Positions 33,041-40,884 of a stretch of DNA of 64,000 nucleotides are shown piece by piece; positions within the stretch are counted from its first letter, which is position 1, and every line of letters starts with the position of its first letter. The DNA lies in assembly GCA_041480065.1 (NCBI GenBank), contig JBGOZF010000018.1, positions 3,766 to 67,765 of the forward strand. The letters run 5' to 3'. Under the pieces are notes generated by a model that was given only the letters and a program-made list of their open reading frames with translations, was not told where the DNA came from and did no database searches. Position numbers and translations under genes: made by a program. The DNA comes from Fen-999 sp041480065. Its GTDB lineage: Bacteria; Pseudomonadota; Gammaproteobacteria; Burkholderiales; Rhodocyclaceae.

Positions 33041-34278
33041 ATGTAATTGAACAGCGAGAGTTTGGACACCGCGCTGAAGGATTTCTGCGCCGCCTCCAAC
33101 TGGGTCTGTTTTTTCGTCAGGTCGGAAATCGCCTTCGCGTAATCGAGATCCTGCAGAGTCGAAAGCGTCTGCGCATATTGCAGGTCAAGGTCGCCGTTCA
33201 GGCTCTGCAGGGAGGTCGCCTCGCTGAACCGCGAGCCGACGGCTGCGCGAACGCGCCGGATGTTGTCGTTGGCCTGCCCCAGATTGACCAGGGCGTTCGC
33301 GATGTCAACTTGGTATTTCGCGTTCGCGGCGGTGCCGGTAGTCGTGCTTTCGAGCGTGCCGATCAGGTCGGCAAGGGTCCGAAACACGCTCTGGGACGAA
33401 CTGGCCGCGACGGTGAAGGTGTCGGTAAGGGCCGGCGTTCCGGACAGCGTAAAACTGATGCCCAGACCCGCAGGCGTGATTGCCTGGTCGGGAACATAGG
33501 CGCCCGTGGCAACAACAGTAGCCGCGGAATCGGTGACGGTATAGTTCGTCACGCCGGCTACGACCGAGAAACTCACCGTCAGCGGCTTGTTCGCATAGTT
33601 GCTCCACGCGACCGGGTCAGTGACGGTGCCCGTGCTGATGGTACCGGAACCCGTGTTGCCGCCTGCGTAGTCGGTGGTGAAATAGCCGTTGCCGGCGGCG
33701 ACGCGCATGAACACATCGGTGCCGGAATCGCTGATGGCGAGCTGAGTCGATGGCGACACGGCCAAAGTGCGCTGACCATCATCGCCGAGGTAGCTGATGT
33801 CGTTGGCGGCTGCCGCCAGCAGGCCGTCGACACTCCCGGAGAACGGTTGCGTGCTGCCCTTGTAGCCTGAGAAGAGATATTGTCCGGTGCCGTCGGTGGC
33901 ATTGGCGATGCCCACAAGGTCACTGAAGCGGGCGCGAAGTTCCACCGCAATGGCACTCCGATCGGTTTTGGTGAGCGTGCTGTTGCCCGCCTGCACCGTC
34001 AGTTGCTGGATACGGCCGAGAACGTCGTTCAGCGTCGACAGTTGCGTGTCTTCAAGGCCCAGCGCGGAGTTGGCATTGTCGAGGTTGGTGGCGAACTGGG
34101 TATTGATGTCCTTCGACTGCTGGGCTTGCAGTGCCTGGGCCGCGCCGACGGGATCGTCGGCGGGTGTGACGATACGCCGGCCCGTGGAGAGCTGTTGGTA
34201 CAACTTCAGCGTGGCCGCCGTCTGCTGGTTGATGCTGCTGACGCCGGCATCGAAGATCATGTTGGTGCTGATTCTCAT
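33037..34278 (-). CDS. flgL: Hook-filament junction protein FlgL (HAP3)
   Basis: 413 residues. Flagellin-like N-terminus (MRISTNMIFDAGVSSINQQT, LYQQLSTGRRIVTPADDPVG) and C-terminus (LDLQYAQTLSTLQDLDYAKA, ISDLTKKQTQLEAAQKSFSA). The variable centre is longer than in the 317-residue enterobacterial protein. It joins FlgK to the filament. Eighteen bases behind flgK; its stop overlaps the lipoprotein start. Confidence 0.95.
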   Translation of the reverse strand: MRISTNMIFDAGVSSINQQTAATLKLYQQLSTGRRIVTPADDPVGAAQALQAQQSKDINTQFATNLDNANSALGLEDTQLSTLNDVLGRIQQLTVQAGNSTLTKTDRSAIAVELRARFSDLVGIANATDGTGQYLFSGYKGSTQPFSGSVDGLLAAAANDISYLGDDGQRTLAVSPSTQLAISDSGTDVFMRVAAGNGYFTTDYAGGNTGSGTISTGTVTDPVAWSNYANKPLTVSFSVVAGVTNYTVTDSAATVVATGAYVPDQAITPAGLGISFTLSGTPALTDTFTVAASSSQSVFRTLADLIGTLESTTTGTAANAKYQVDIANALVNLGQANDNIRRVRAAVGSRFSEATSLQSLNGDLDLQYAQTLSTLQDLDYAKAISDLTKKQTQLEAAQKSFSAVSKLSLFNYI

Positions 34279-34296
34279 GGCTGCGCTCGCAATCGA

Positions 34297-36246
34297 TTAT
34301 TGGCCAAGGGTGAGCAAGGTATCGAACAGCTTGGCCGAGATGTCGATCACCTTGGCCGACGCCTGATACGCCTGCTGGTAACGCAGCAGATTGGCTGCCT
34401 CCTCGTCGAGATTGACCCCCGACGTCTTCTGCTGTTCGGCGACCGCCGCGTCGGCGAGAGCCTGCTGGGCCTGGCCAACGGACTGCACTTGCCGGGTCTT
34501 GTTGCCCACTTCACTGACCAGTTGGGAGTAGGCCGCCTGGTAACTCGCGGTGCCACCGACCATGGTGTTCGCGGTTTGCAGGGCCGCCAGCGCAACGGCA
34601 TTGCGGTTGTCGGCGACACCGCTGGTGTTGGTACTGACGGTAAACACGTCTCCGGCCGCAGGGCTGCCGGAGATCTGCATCGTCCAGCCGTTGTAGGTGA
34701 TGTTGGCCCCGGCAGTGTAGGGAACGTTTGCAGGATTGCCCGTCCCGACGCCGTTGACATTGAAAGTCGTCGGCGGATTGTTAAACGTGATGGTCACCGT
34801 TTGCTGGAGGTTCGCATTCGGTGGTGCCGGCCCATTGACGCTGCCGGCGCTGATCTTGCCGGTACCGGTGTTGGCCAGGGGCGCAGCAGTTCTCATGGGC
34901 GCGGCAGCGGCGATATTGCGGGCGTCGGACACGGCCACGGCAATGCTGCCGGCGCCGGCGCGGGTCGGTTCGATCTTGAAGCTCTCGCCGACATTGGGCG
35001 CTCCCGTCAGGGTCAGGGTAAGGCCTTGCCCGCCCGCCTTGGCCGGCGTCATCAGGTCGGCCAGGGCCGCGGCAGGAGTGGCGCCGGTACCGGTCCAGGA
35101 AGTGTTGTCGGACAGTCGGGTCAGGACGAAGGTATTCGCCGCCGTGTAGGCAAGCGCATAGTCGCTCGTGGTCAGGTCTGCGGCGGCGGTGGCGGAAAAG
35201 CCCGCCGCAATCGAGGCACCGCTGGTGTTGAGCGAATTGGCGTAGGCCCGGGGTCCCGAGACGCTGAAAAAGTCGCCGCCCAATGCCCCGGTCAAGTCCT
35301 GTCCCAGCCGATGCTGGTTGTTGACCGTTTGCGCCAGGGCGATGGCCACGCGGCCAAGCGAGTTCTGGGCGGGGTCCAGCGACTCGCTGCGGAAACTGAG
35401 CAGCCCGCCGAGCGTACCGCCGGTGACCTGGGATTCCGGCACTTGAACTGTCGTTCCACCGGGGGCCTGCATGACGACGATCATGCGCTCCGGATCGTCC
35501 GTCGCAGCCACGGCATTCAGCGAGAAACTGTCGGCGCCGACGACGAGGGGCTGTCCGCTGCCGAAGAAGACACTGATCGTGCCGTCACTCTGATTCACCG
35601 TGGTTACGCGCACCTCTTTGTTCAGATCGGCGATCATCTGGTCGCGCTGATCGAGAAGATCATTGGGTTGCTGAGTCTGGTTGCCGGCCCCGGCGATAAT
35701 GATGCGCTGGTTGATGTCCGCGATCTGGCTGGCAAGGTTGCTGATCGACGCAACCTCGCTGGTGATCTGCGAATTGACACCGTCGCGGATTTCGCTCATC
35801 CGCTGGTTCAGCGCCTGGAACCGCACCGTCAGTGACTGAGCAGCGGAAAGCATCGATTGGCGGGAGGGAATCGAAGACGGGTTGGCGGCCACTGTCTGAA
35901 CGCCATCGAAGAAGCCGGTCAGCGCGGGACTGAGCCCGGACGTCGAGTCCGCCAGGATGCTGTTGATCTGGTTGATCTGCTGCAGGTAGCTGTCCATCTC
36001 CGAGGTACTGGTCTGCGCGGACAGCACCTGTTTGGAAAGGAACTGGTCGTAGACCCGCTTCACGGTCTCGACATTGGTGCCTTGGCCGAGGAAGCCGGCG
36101 CCGGTCTGAACGGGGAAGTTGCTGGCCTGGACAATGACCTGCCGGTTGTAGCCCGGCGTCGATTGATTGGCTATGTTGTGGCTGGTCGTCGTCAGACCGA
36201 CCATGGCAGCGTTGAGACCGGTGATGCCGATGCTTAGAGTGCTCAT
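34297..36246 (-). CDS. flgK: Hook-filament junction protein FlgK (HAP1)
   Basis: 649 residues from ATG 36246 (MSTLSIGITGLNAAMVGLTT), with GGAG eight bases upstream; an upstream extension to 36279 is a non-ATG artefact. Rod/hook signature SHNIANQSTPGYNRQ, then GFLGQGTNVETVKRVYDQFL; C-terminus GVNLDEEAANLLRYQQAYQA, SAKVIDISAKLFDTLLTLGQ. It is the first protein on the hook tip. Preceded by a sigma-54 site and a possible sigma-28 site with a palindrome between, so it is probably expressed in two phases. Confidence 0.96.
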   Translation of the reverse strand: MSTLSIGITGLNAAMVGLTTTSHNIANQSTPGYNRQVIVQASNFPVQTGAGFLGQGTNVETVKRVYDQFLSKQVLSAQTSTSEMDSYLQQINQINSILADSTSGLSPALTGFFDGVQTVAANPSSIPSRQSMLSAAQSLTVRFQALNQRMSEIRDGVNSQITSEVASISNLASQIADINQRIIIAGAGNQTQQPNDLLDQRDQMIADLNKEVRVTTVNQSDGTISVFFGSGQPLVVGADSFSLNAVAATDDPERMIVVMQAPGGTTVQVPESQVTGGTLGGLLSFRSESLDPAQNSLGRVAIALAQTVNNQHRLGQDLTGALGGDFFSVSGPRAYANSLNTSGASIAAGFSATAAADLTTSDYALAYTAANTFVLTRLSDNTSWTGTGATPAAALADLMTPAKAGGQGLTLTLTGAPNVGESFKIEPTRAGAGSIAVAVSDARNIAAAAPMRTAAPLANTGTGKISAGSVNGPAPPNANLQQTVTITFNNPPTTFNVNGVGTGNPANVPYTAGANITYNGWTMQISGSPAAGDVFTVSTNTSGVADNRNAVALAALQTANTMVGGTASYQAAYSQLVSEVGNKTRQVQSVGQAQQALADAAVAEQQKTSGVNLDEEAANLLRYQQAYQASAKVIDISAKLFDTLLTLGQ

Positions 36247-36269
36247 GATGACTCCATTCCGATACCCGG

Positions 36270-36296
36270 TTATCGGCAAAAAATGCCGACGATTGA
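36270..36296 (-). promoter_or_regulatory. Possible sigma-28 promoter of flgK
   Basis: Minus strand TCAATCGT (36296-36289), 11 bases, then a perfect GCCGATAA (36277-36270). The -35 matches only 4 of 8 bases. It overlaps the palindrome 36274-36288, which would allow the activator bound there to block sigma-28 access. Confidence 0.45.
36274..36288. promoter_or_regulatory. CGGCAA-type palindrome downstream of the flgK sigma-54 site
   Basis: CGGCAAAAAATGCCG, one mismatch from CGGCAA-N3-TTGCCG, at about +15 to +29 from the sigma-54 start point predicted from 36314-36329. Vibrio cholerae FlrC is known to bind enhancers downstream of the flgK and flaA start points, and this placement is the same. 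Confidence 0.55.
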
Positions 36297-36313
36297 GGCT
36301 CTAAACGAGTAAC

Positions 36314-36329
36314 TGCAACGCTTGTGCCA
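36314..36329 (-). promoter_or_regulatory. Sigma-54 promoter of flgKL
   Basis: Minus strand TGGCACA-AGCG-TTGCA differs from the sigma-54 consensus by one base (A for G at the end of the -24 box) with the correct ten-base GG-GC distance. It lies directly after the flgJ stop and 68 bases before the flgK ATG. Confidence 0.9.
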
Positions 36330-36365
36330 GCCCGGCGCAGACGTGTTTCATTCTGTTAGGGACTC

Positions 36366-37319
36366 TTAGGCCGCCAGGGCGGTGCGCAGCGTCTGACCGC
36401 CGATGATGCGGGTCAGCTTGTCGGCGTAGGCGGGGTCGGTGGCGTAACCGGCCCGCTGCAGGCCGCGGGCGAAGGAGGTTGCGTCGAGCGAGCCGACCAC
36501 GGGAGCATAGCGCGGGTTCGAAACCAGAAGGCGGGCATAGTCGGCGAACGCTTCGGCGTAGGAGCCGTAGGCACGGAAGCGTTCGACCCGCTGCTGGGCG
36601 ACACCATCGACGTACTCGGTCGTCGCGGCTTCCACCGTCGGTCCGCTCCAATTGCGCCCGGCCTTGACGCCGAACACGTTGTAGCTCGGCTGGCCATCGG
36701 ACCGGTGCGGCTCGGAGCGTCCCCAGCCCGTTTCCAACGCCGCCTGCGCAACCAGGAAGGCGGCCGGTACGCCGGTCGCCTGGGAAGCCGCCGCGGCGTG
36801 CGGCCAGACCTTGTTCACGAACTCCCGCGTGCCAGACGAGGCGGCGGATTCCGGGCCGATCGCCGGCGCCGTAACGGGTGGAGCCAGCGGCCGGGCAGAA
36901 TCGGTGGCTCTGGGCAGCGGCAAGGCCTTGGCCGGGAAGTCGAGTTGATAGGGCACGGCATTTGGTTTCAACGGCAGGCCGCCCTCGAAGGCCGTGGGGT
37001 CGCCGCCAGCCCGCGTGAGTTGTTTCTCGATCATGGCCGCCAGCCCTGTACCGCCCTTGGCAGTCATCACCTGGCCCAACTGCTGGTCGAGCAAGGATTC
37101 GTACATGCGCGTCTGCTCGCTGTCGAACAGCCCCTCTCGCGGCGTCGCGTCGCGCATGGACTTGAGCACCATCTGCAAGAACAAGGCCTCGAACTGCTGG
37201 GCCGCCGCTTTCAAGGCGGCCGGATCGTTGGCATGTGTGCGGCGCTTCAGCGCCGCCAGCGCGTTGGCATCGAAGATGGAAGGGGTGAGCGCGGCCGAGT
37301 CCATGGCAGTATTCAGCAT
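36366..37319 (-). CDS. flgJ: Rod-cap protein/peptidoglycan hydrolase FlgJ
   Basis: 317 residues if started at ATG 37319 (MLNTAMDSAALTPSIFDANA); ATG 37304 (MDSAALTPS) is also possible, neither with a good ribosome site. Residues about 25-95 are the rod-cap domain (KAAAQQFEALFLQMVLKSMR, MYESLLDQQLGQVM). Residues about 160-305 are the glucosaminidase domain with the catalytic Glu in FLVAQAALETGWGRS and SYNVFGVKAGRNW. It digests the cell wall for rod passage. Last gene of the flgB-J run. Confidence 0.93.
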   Translation of the reverse strand: MLNTAMDSAALTPSIFDANALAALKRRTHANDPAALKAAAQQFEALFLQMVLKSMRDATPREGLFDSEQTRMYESLLDQQLGQVMTAKGGTGLAAMIEKQLTRAGGDPTAFEGGLPLKPNAVPYQLDFPAKALPLPRATDSARPLAPPVTAPAIGPESAASSGTREFVNKVWPHAAAASQATGVPAAFLVAQAALETGWGRSEPHRSDGQPSYNVFGVKAGRNWSGPTVEAATTEYVDGVAQQRVERFRAYGSYAEAFADYARLLVSNPRYAPVVGSLDATSFARGLQRAGYATDPAYADKLTRIIGGQTLRTALAA

Positions 37320-37355
37320 CGCACCGACCGCTTGCCGGCAATCGGCGGAACAGGC

Positions 37356-37370
37356 CGGCAATATTTGCCC
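37356..37370. promoter_or_regulatory. CGGCAA-type palindrome between flgI and flgJ
   Basis: CGGCAATATTTGCCC, a one-mismatch copy of CGGCAA-N3-TTGCCG in the gap after the flgI stop codon. A further TTGCCGGCAA half-site pair lies just downstream (37333-37342). No GG-N10-GC promoter was found nearby. Confidence 0.4.
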
Positions 37371-37371
37371 A

Positions 37372-38484
37372 TCAAATGATTTCCAGTTCGGCCCTCAGCG
37401 CACCCGCCGACTTCATGGCCTGGAGGATGGCGATCAGATCCTGGGGATTGGCGCCGATTGCGTTGAGCGCCTTGACCACGTCGGCCAGCTTGGCGCCGCC
37501 GCGCAGGTTGAGCAGACCGCCGCCCTCCTGCTTGATGTCGATCTGGGCGTTGGTCACCGTCGCCGTCCGGCCGCCGGACAGCGCCCCCGGCTGGCTGACC
37601 GCGTTCTCGGTGGTGATCGACACCGACAGGTTGCCGTGGGCAACCGCGCAGTTGTCGAGGGTCACGCTCTGGTTCATGACCACCGATCCCGTGCGGCTGT
37701 TGACGATCACTTTCGCAGCCGTCTGGTCCGGCGCAATCTCGAGGTCGCCGATGCGGCCGAGGAAGGAAACACGCTCATCCGTGTTCATCGGCGCGCGCAC
37801 GCGTATCTGGCGACCGTCGACGGCAACCGCAGTTCCGGGTGCCGCCCGATTGACGGTCTCGACCACCTTCTGGGCGGTACCGAAATCGGTCGTATTGAGA
37901 TCGAAATGGACGTACTCGCCCTGCCCCACCGGCGTCGGCACTTCGCGCTCGACCGTCGCGCCGCCGGCGATGCGGCCGACCGACAGATGGTTGATCGTTA
38001 CCTTGGAGCCGGCGCCCGACGCGCCTGCTCCCACCACCACCAGGTTGCCCTGTGCCATGGCATAGATCTGGCCGTCGGCGCCCTTGAGCGGCGTCAGGAT
38101 CAAGGTACCCCCCTTGAGCGACTTGGCATTGCCGATCGAAGAAGCGGTGACGTCGATCTGCTGCCCAGCGCGCGCGAACGCCGGCAGCGTGGCCGTCACC
38201 ATCACCGCCGCCACGTTCTTCAGTTGCAGCGATTGCCCGGGCGGCAAATTCACGCCCATGTTGGAGAGCATGTTGATGATGCTCTGGACCGTGAAGGGCG
38301 TCTGCGTCGTCTGGTCGCCGGAACCGTCGAGGCCGACCACCAGCCCGTAGCCCACCAACTGGTTGTTGCGCACGCCGGCAATCGACGCCAGATCCTTGAT
38401 GCGCTCCGCACGGGCCGCATCGGCGACCAGCAGCGCGGCCAACATCCACATCACGGTAATCAGGACTTTCTGGGTCAGGCTCAT
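37372..38484 (-). CDS. flgI: Flagellar P-ring protein FlgI
   Basis: 370 residues from ATG 38484 (MSLTQKVLITVMWMLAALLV), which begins a signal peptide ending near DAARA; the longer open frame upstream is flgH in another frame. Family motifs: RIKDLASIAGVRNNQLVGYG, LVVGLDGSGDQTTQTPFTVQ, GVNLPPGQSLQLKNVAAVMV, and C-terminal GGGLLNLRGGAKLADVVKAL, NPQDLIAILQAMKSAGAL. It forms the periplasmic bushing ring. Five bases after flgH. Confidence 0.96.
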   Translation of the reverse strand: MSLTQKVLITVMWMLAALLVADAARAERIKDLASIAGVRNNQLVGYGLVVGLDGSGDQTTQTPFTVQSIINMLSNMGVNLPPGQSLQLKNVAAVMVTATLPAFARAGQQIDVTASSIGNAKSLKGGTLILTPLKGADGQIYAMAQGNLVVVGAGASGAGSKVTINHLSVGRIAGGATVEREVPTPVGQGEYVHFDLNTTDFGTAQKVVETVNRAAPGTAVAVDGRQIRVRAPMNTDERVSFLGRIGDLEIAPDQTAAKVIVNSRTGSVVMNQSVTLDNCAVAHGNLSVSITTENAVSQPGALSGGRTATVTNAQIDIKQEGGGLLNLRGGAKLADVVKALNAIGANPQDLIAILQAMKSAGALRAELEII

Positions 38485-38489
38485 GATCT

Positions 38490-39155
38490 CTAGAACGGTA
38501 GGACAGTCAGGAAGAAGCGGGAGAGCCAGCCCATGACCTGGGCCGTGTCGATGAAGCCGTTGGCCTTGTATTCGATCCTGGCGTCGGCGACCTGGGTCGA
38601 CTGCACGGTGTTGGCGCCGGTGACGGTGTTGGGATTGACCACGCCGGAGAAACGCACGAACTCTTCGCCTTCCTTGAGGCCGATCTGCTTCTCGCCCGAG
38701 ACCAGCAGGTTGCCGTTCGGGAAGACCTCGATGACGGTGACGGTGATGGTGCCGGTGAAGTCGTTGGCGGAGTTGTTCTGGCCCTTGCCATCGAACTTGT
38801 TGCTGTCGTCGGCAGCCAGCGTCAGGCCCTGCACGCCCTTGAACGGCAGGCCGACCACCGTCGGCACCGAGGCATCGACCTTTTGCGTGCGCTCGGTCTT
38901 GTTCTCGGAGATCTTCGACGCCTGGGTCTTCTCGGTGATGTTGATGGTCAGGGTATCGCCGACGAAGCGTGCGCGCCGATCCTCGAACAGCGGCCGACTG
39001 CTGCCGGCATTGAAGATCGCGCCGTTGACGGGAGTTGCCGCAGCCTGTGCCGCGGGCCGCGCCGTCATCGGCTGATGCACCGCCGTCGCCGGCGTCGTCG
39101 TGACGCACCCGAACAGTGTCGCTGCCACGAAAAGGATTGCCAGGATGGTCTTCAT
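38490..39155 (-). CDS. flgH: Flagellar L-ring lipoprotein FlgH
   Basis: 221 residues with a lipobox (VAATLFGCVTT). Motifs SSRPLFEDRRARFVGDTLTI, NITEKTQASKISENKTERTQ, VIEVFPNGNLLVSGEKQIGL, EFVRFSGVVNPNTVTGANTV and STQVADARIEYKANGFIDTA are diagnostic. It makes the outer-membrane ring. Eleven bases after flgG. Confidence 0.96.
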   Translation of the reverse strand: MKTILAILFVAATLFGCVTTTPATAVHQPMTARPAAQAAATPVNGAIFNAGSSRPLFEDRRARFVGDTLTINITEKTQASKISENKTERTQKVDASVPTVVGLPFKGVQGLTLAADDSNKFDGKGQNNSANDFTGTITVTVIEVFPNGNLLVSGEKQIGLKEGEEFVRFSGVVNPNTVTGANTVQSTQVADARIEYKANGFIDTAQVMGWLSRFFLTVLPF

Positions 39156-39166
39156 GGCGGCTGCGA

Positions 39167-39949
39167 TTACAGTTGGGTCAGGCGGGCAAGCATGGCATCG
39201 GACGTGCTGACGACTTTCGAATTGAGCTCATAGGCACGCTGGGTCTGGATCATCTGCACCAGTTCCTCGGCGACATTGACATTCGAGGTTTCGACGTAGC
39301 CCTGGTTGAGGACACCCGAGCCGTTGGTACCCGGCGTATTGGGCGTCGGCGTGCCGGACGAAGCCGTCTCGACGAACAGGTTCTCGCCCACGCTTTGCAG
39401 GCCGCCGACATTGACAAAGGTGGCCAGCTGGATGGTGCCGATCTGGGTCGGCGTCGTGCTGCCGCTCAGCAACACGGACACGATTCCGTCGCGGCTGACG
39501 GTGATCGAGGTGGCGTTTGACGGAATGGTGATAGCCGGCGACAGCGGGTAACCGCTCGAGGTGACGACCTGCCCCGTGCTGTCCATCTGGAAGGCGCCGT
39601 CGCGAGTGTAGGACAGCGTGCCGTCGGGCATCTGCACCTGGAAAAACCCTTGCCCGTTGACCGCCAGATCCAGTGCGTTTTCGGTCTTCTGCAGGCTGCC
39701 CTGAATGAAGACGTGTTCGGTGGCCACCGGCCGCACGCCGACGCCGAGCATCAGGCCGGAAGGAATCGTGGTCTGCTGCGACGAAGCGGCGCCCGGCTGA
39801 CGCAGCGTCTGGTAGAGCAGGTCCTCGAATATTGCCCGCGAACGCTTGAAACCGTTGGTGCTGACGTTGGCCAGGTTGTTGGCGATGACGTCCAGTTGCG
39901 TCTGCTGAGCGTCGAGGCCGGTCTTGGCAATCCAGAGGGAGCGGATCAT
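39167..39949 (-). CDS. flgG: Distal rod protein FlgG
   Basis: 260 residues, the standard length. N-terminus MIRSLWIAKTGLDAQQTQLD, VIANNLANVSTNGFKRSRAI; FlgG-specific LLYQTLRQPGAASSQQTTIP; C-terminus LNQGYVETSNVNVAEELVQM, IQTQRAYELNSKVVSTSDAM. Main component of the distal rod. Separated from flgF by 169 bases that hold repeat copy B, unusual inside this otherwise tight operon. Confidence 0.97.
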   Translation of the reverse strand: MIRSLWIAKTGLDAQQTQLDVIANNLANVSTNGFKRSRAIFEDLLYQTLRQPGAASSQQTTIPSGLMLGVGVRPVATEHVFIQGSLQKTENALDLAVNGQGFFQVQMPDGTLSYTRDGAFQMDSTGQVVTSSGYPLSPAITIPSNATSITVSRDGIVSVLLSGSTTPTQIGTIQLATFVNVGGLQSVGENLFVETASSGTPTPNTPGTNGSGVLNQGYVETSNVNVAEELVQMIQTQRAYELNSKVVSTSDAMLARLTQL

Positions 39950-39991
39950 GTTCAGTTGACCTCAGGGAATACAACGACGACACACAAGAAC

Positions 39992-40102
39992 TTCGAGCGA
40001 AGCGAGCCGACTAGTCGCCTCCCCCGCGAGGGGGAGGTCGGGAGGGGGTGGGCGTTCTTGCCGGGGTTTGCGTTCTTCATCATCCGAGGGCTCAATATGA
40101 AA
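39992..40102 (+). repeat. Intergenic hairpin repeat, copy B (flgF-flgG gap)
   Basis: Starts TTCGAGCGAAGCGAGCC and holds hairpin CCTCCCCC-GCGA-GGGGGAGG (40018-40037), one base pair longer than in copy A with the same tetraloop, then a GGTCGGGAGGGGGTGGGCG tail and an ATGAAAG end. Copy A lies with the same plus-strand orientation, but here the operon runs on the minus strand, so the element is reversed relative to transcription. Confidence 0.7.
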
Positions 40103-40118
40103 GATGGCGAACGTCGTC

Positions 40119-40871
40119 CTAGCGGGCGGAAATCACCTGCGTGGCCGACTGGTCGTTCTGACTGGCCCGTTGCAGCATCTGCATCTGCATCTCGAACTGG
40201 CGCGAGAGGGAGATCATCGTGACCATCTGATCGACCGGATTGACGTTGCTGCCCTCGAGATACCCAGCGGCGACTTGCGTGTGCTCATCCACCGGTGCCG
40301 GATCGCCGGTACTGGTTCGGAACAGACCGTCGCCGCCGCGAACGATGTCGGTATCGGGCGGATTCACCAGCTTGATGCGGCCGATCGAGTTCACCGTGTT
40401 CTGCGCGCCCGTTTCCGGAATCACCGACACCGTACCGTCCTTGCCGACCGAAATCTTGACATCCGGCGGTATGGTGATCGGACCTCCATCGCCCTGCACC
40501 GGAATTCCCGTACGAGTTTGCAGAATACCGTTCTCGGACAGCTCCAGGCTGCCGTTGCGGGTGTAGGCCTCGCTGCCGTCGGGCATGGCAAGAGCGATCC
40601 AGCCCTGGCCCTCGACGGCGACGTCGAGCGGGCGGCCGGTGTATTGCATCGGGCCGGCCGTGAAATCGGTATGGGTGCTGGCATCGACCGTAAAGGCACG
40701 AGTCGGTAGTGCCGCCGGCGTGTTGTGCGATTCAACCTGCACCGCCCGCAGTCGGTGCTCTTCGGCGCGGTAGCCGGTCGAACTGACGTTGGCCAGGTTG
40801 TGCGCCACGGCCGCCTGGCGGCCCAGCGTCTGGGCCGCCCCGGTCATTGCCGTGTAGATGAGCCTATCCAT
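40119..40871 (-). CDS. flgF: Proximal rod protein FlgF
   Basis: 250 residues. MDRLIYTAMTGAAQTLGRQA, VAHNLANVSSTGYRAEEHRL at the N-terminus; LDVAVEGQGWIALAMPDGSE, YTRNGSLELSENGILQTRTG in the middle; VAAGYLEGSNVNPVDQMVTM at the C-terminus. Rod protein between FlgC and FlgG. Thirteen bases after flgE. Confidence 0.96.
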   Translation of the reverse strand: MDRLIYTAMTGAAQTLGRQAAVAHNLANVSSTGYRAEEHRLRAVQVESHNTPAALPTRAFTVDASTHTDFTAGPMQYTGRPLDVAVEGQGWIALAMPDGSEAYTRNGSLELSENGILQTRTGIPVQGDGGPITIPPDVKISVGKDGTVSVIPETGAQNTVNSIGRIKLVNPPDTDIVRGGDGLFRTSTGDPAPVDEHTQVAAGYLEGSNVNPVDQMVTMISLSRQFEMQMQMLQRASQNDQSATQVISAR

Positions 40872-40884
40872 GGCGGTCTAGCGC

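Noticed and set aside
33880..35835. Plus-strand 651-codon frame opposite flgK/flgL
   Set aside because: Shadow of conserved minus-strand flagellar genes.
38485..39108. N-terminal extension of FlgI
   Set aside because: It overlaps flgH in another frame; the signal peptide of FlgI begins at 38484.
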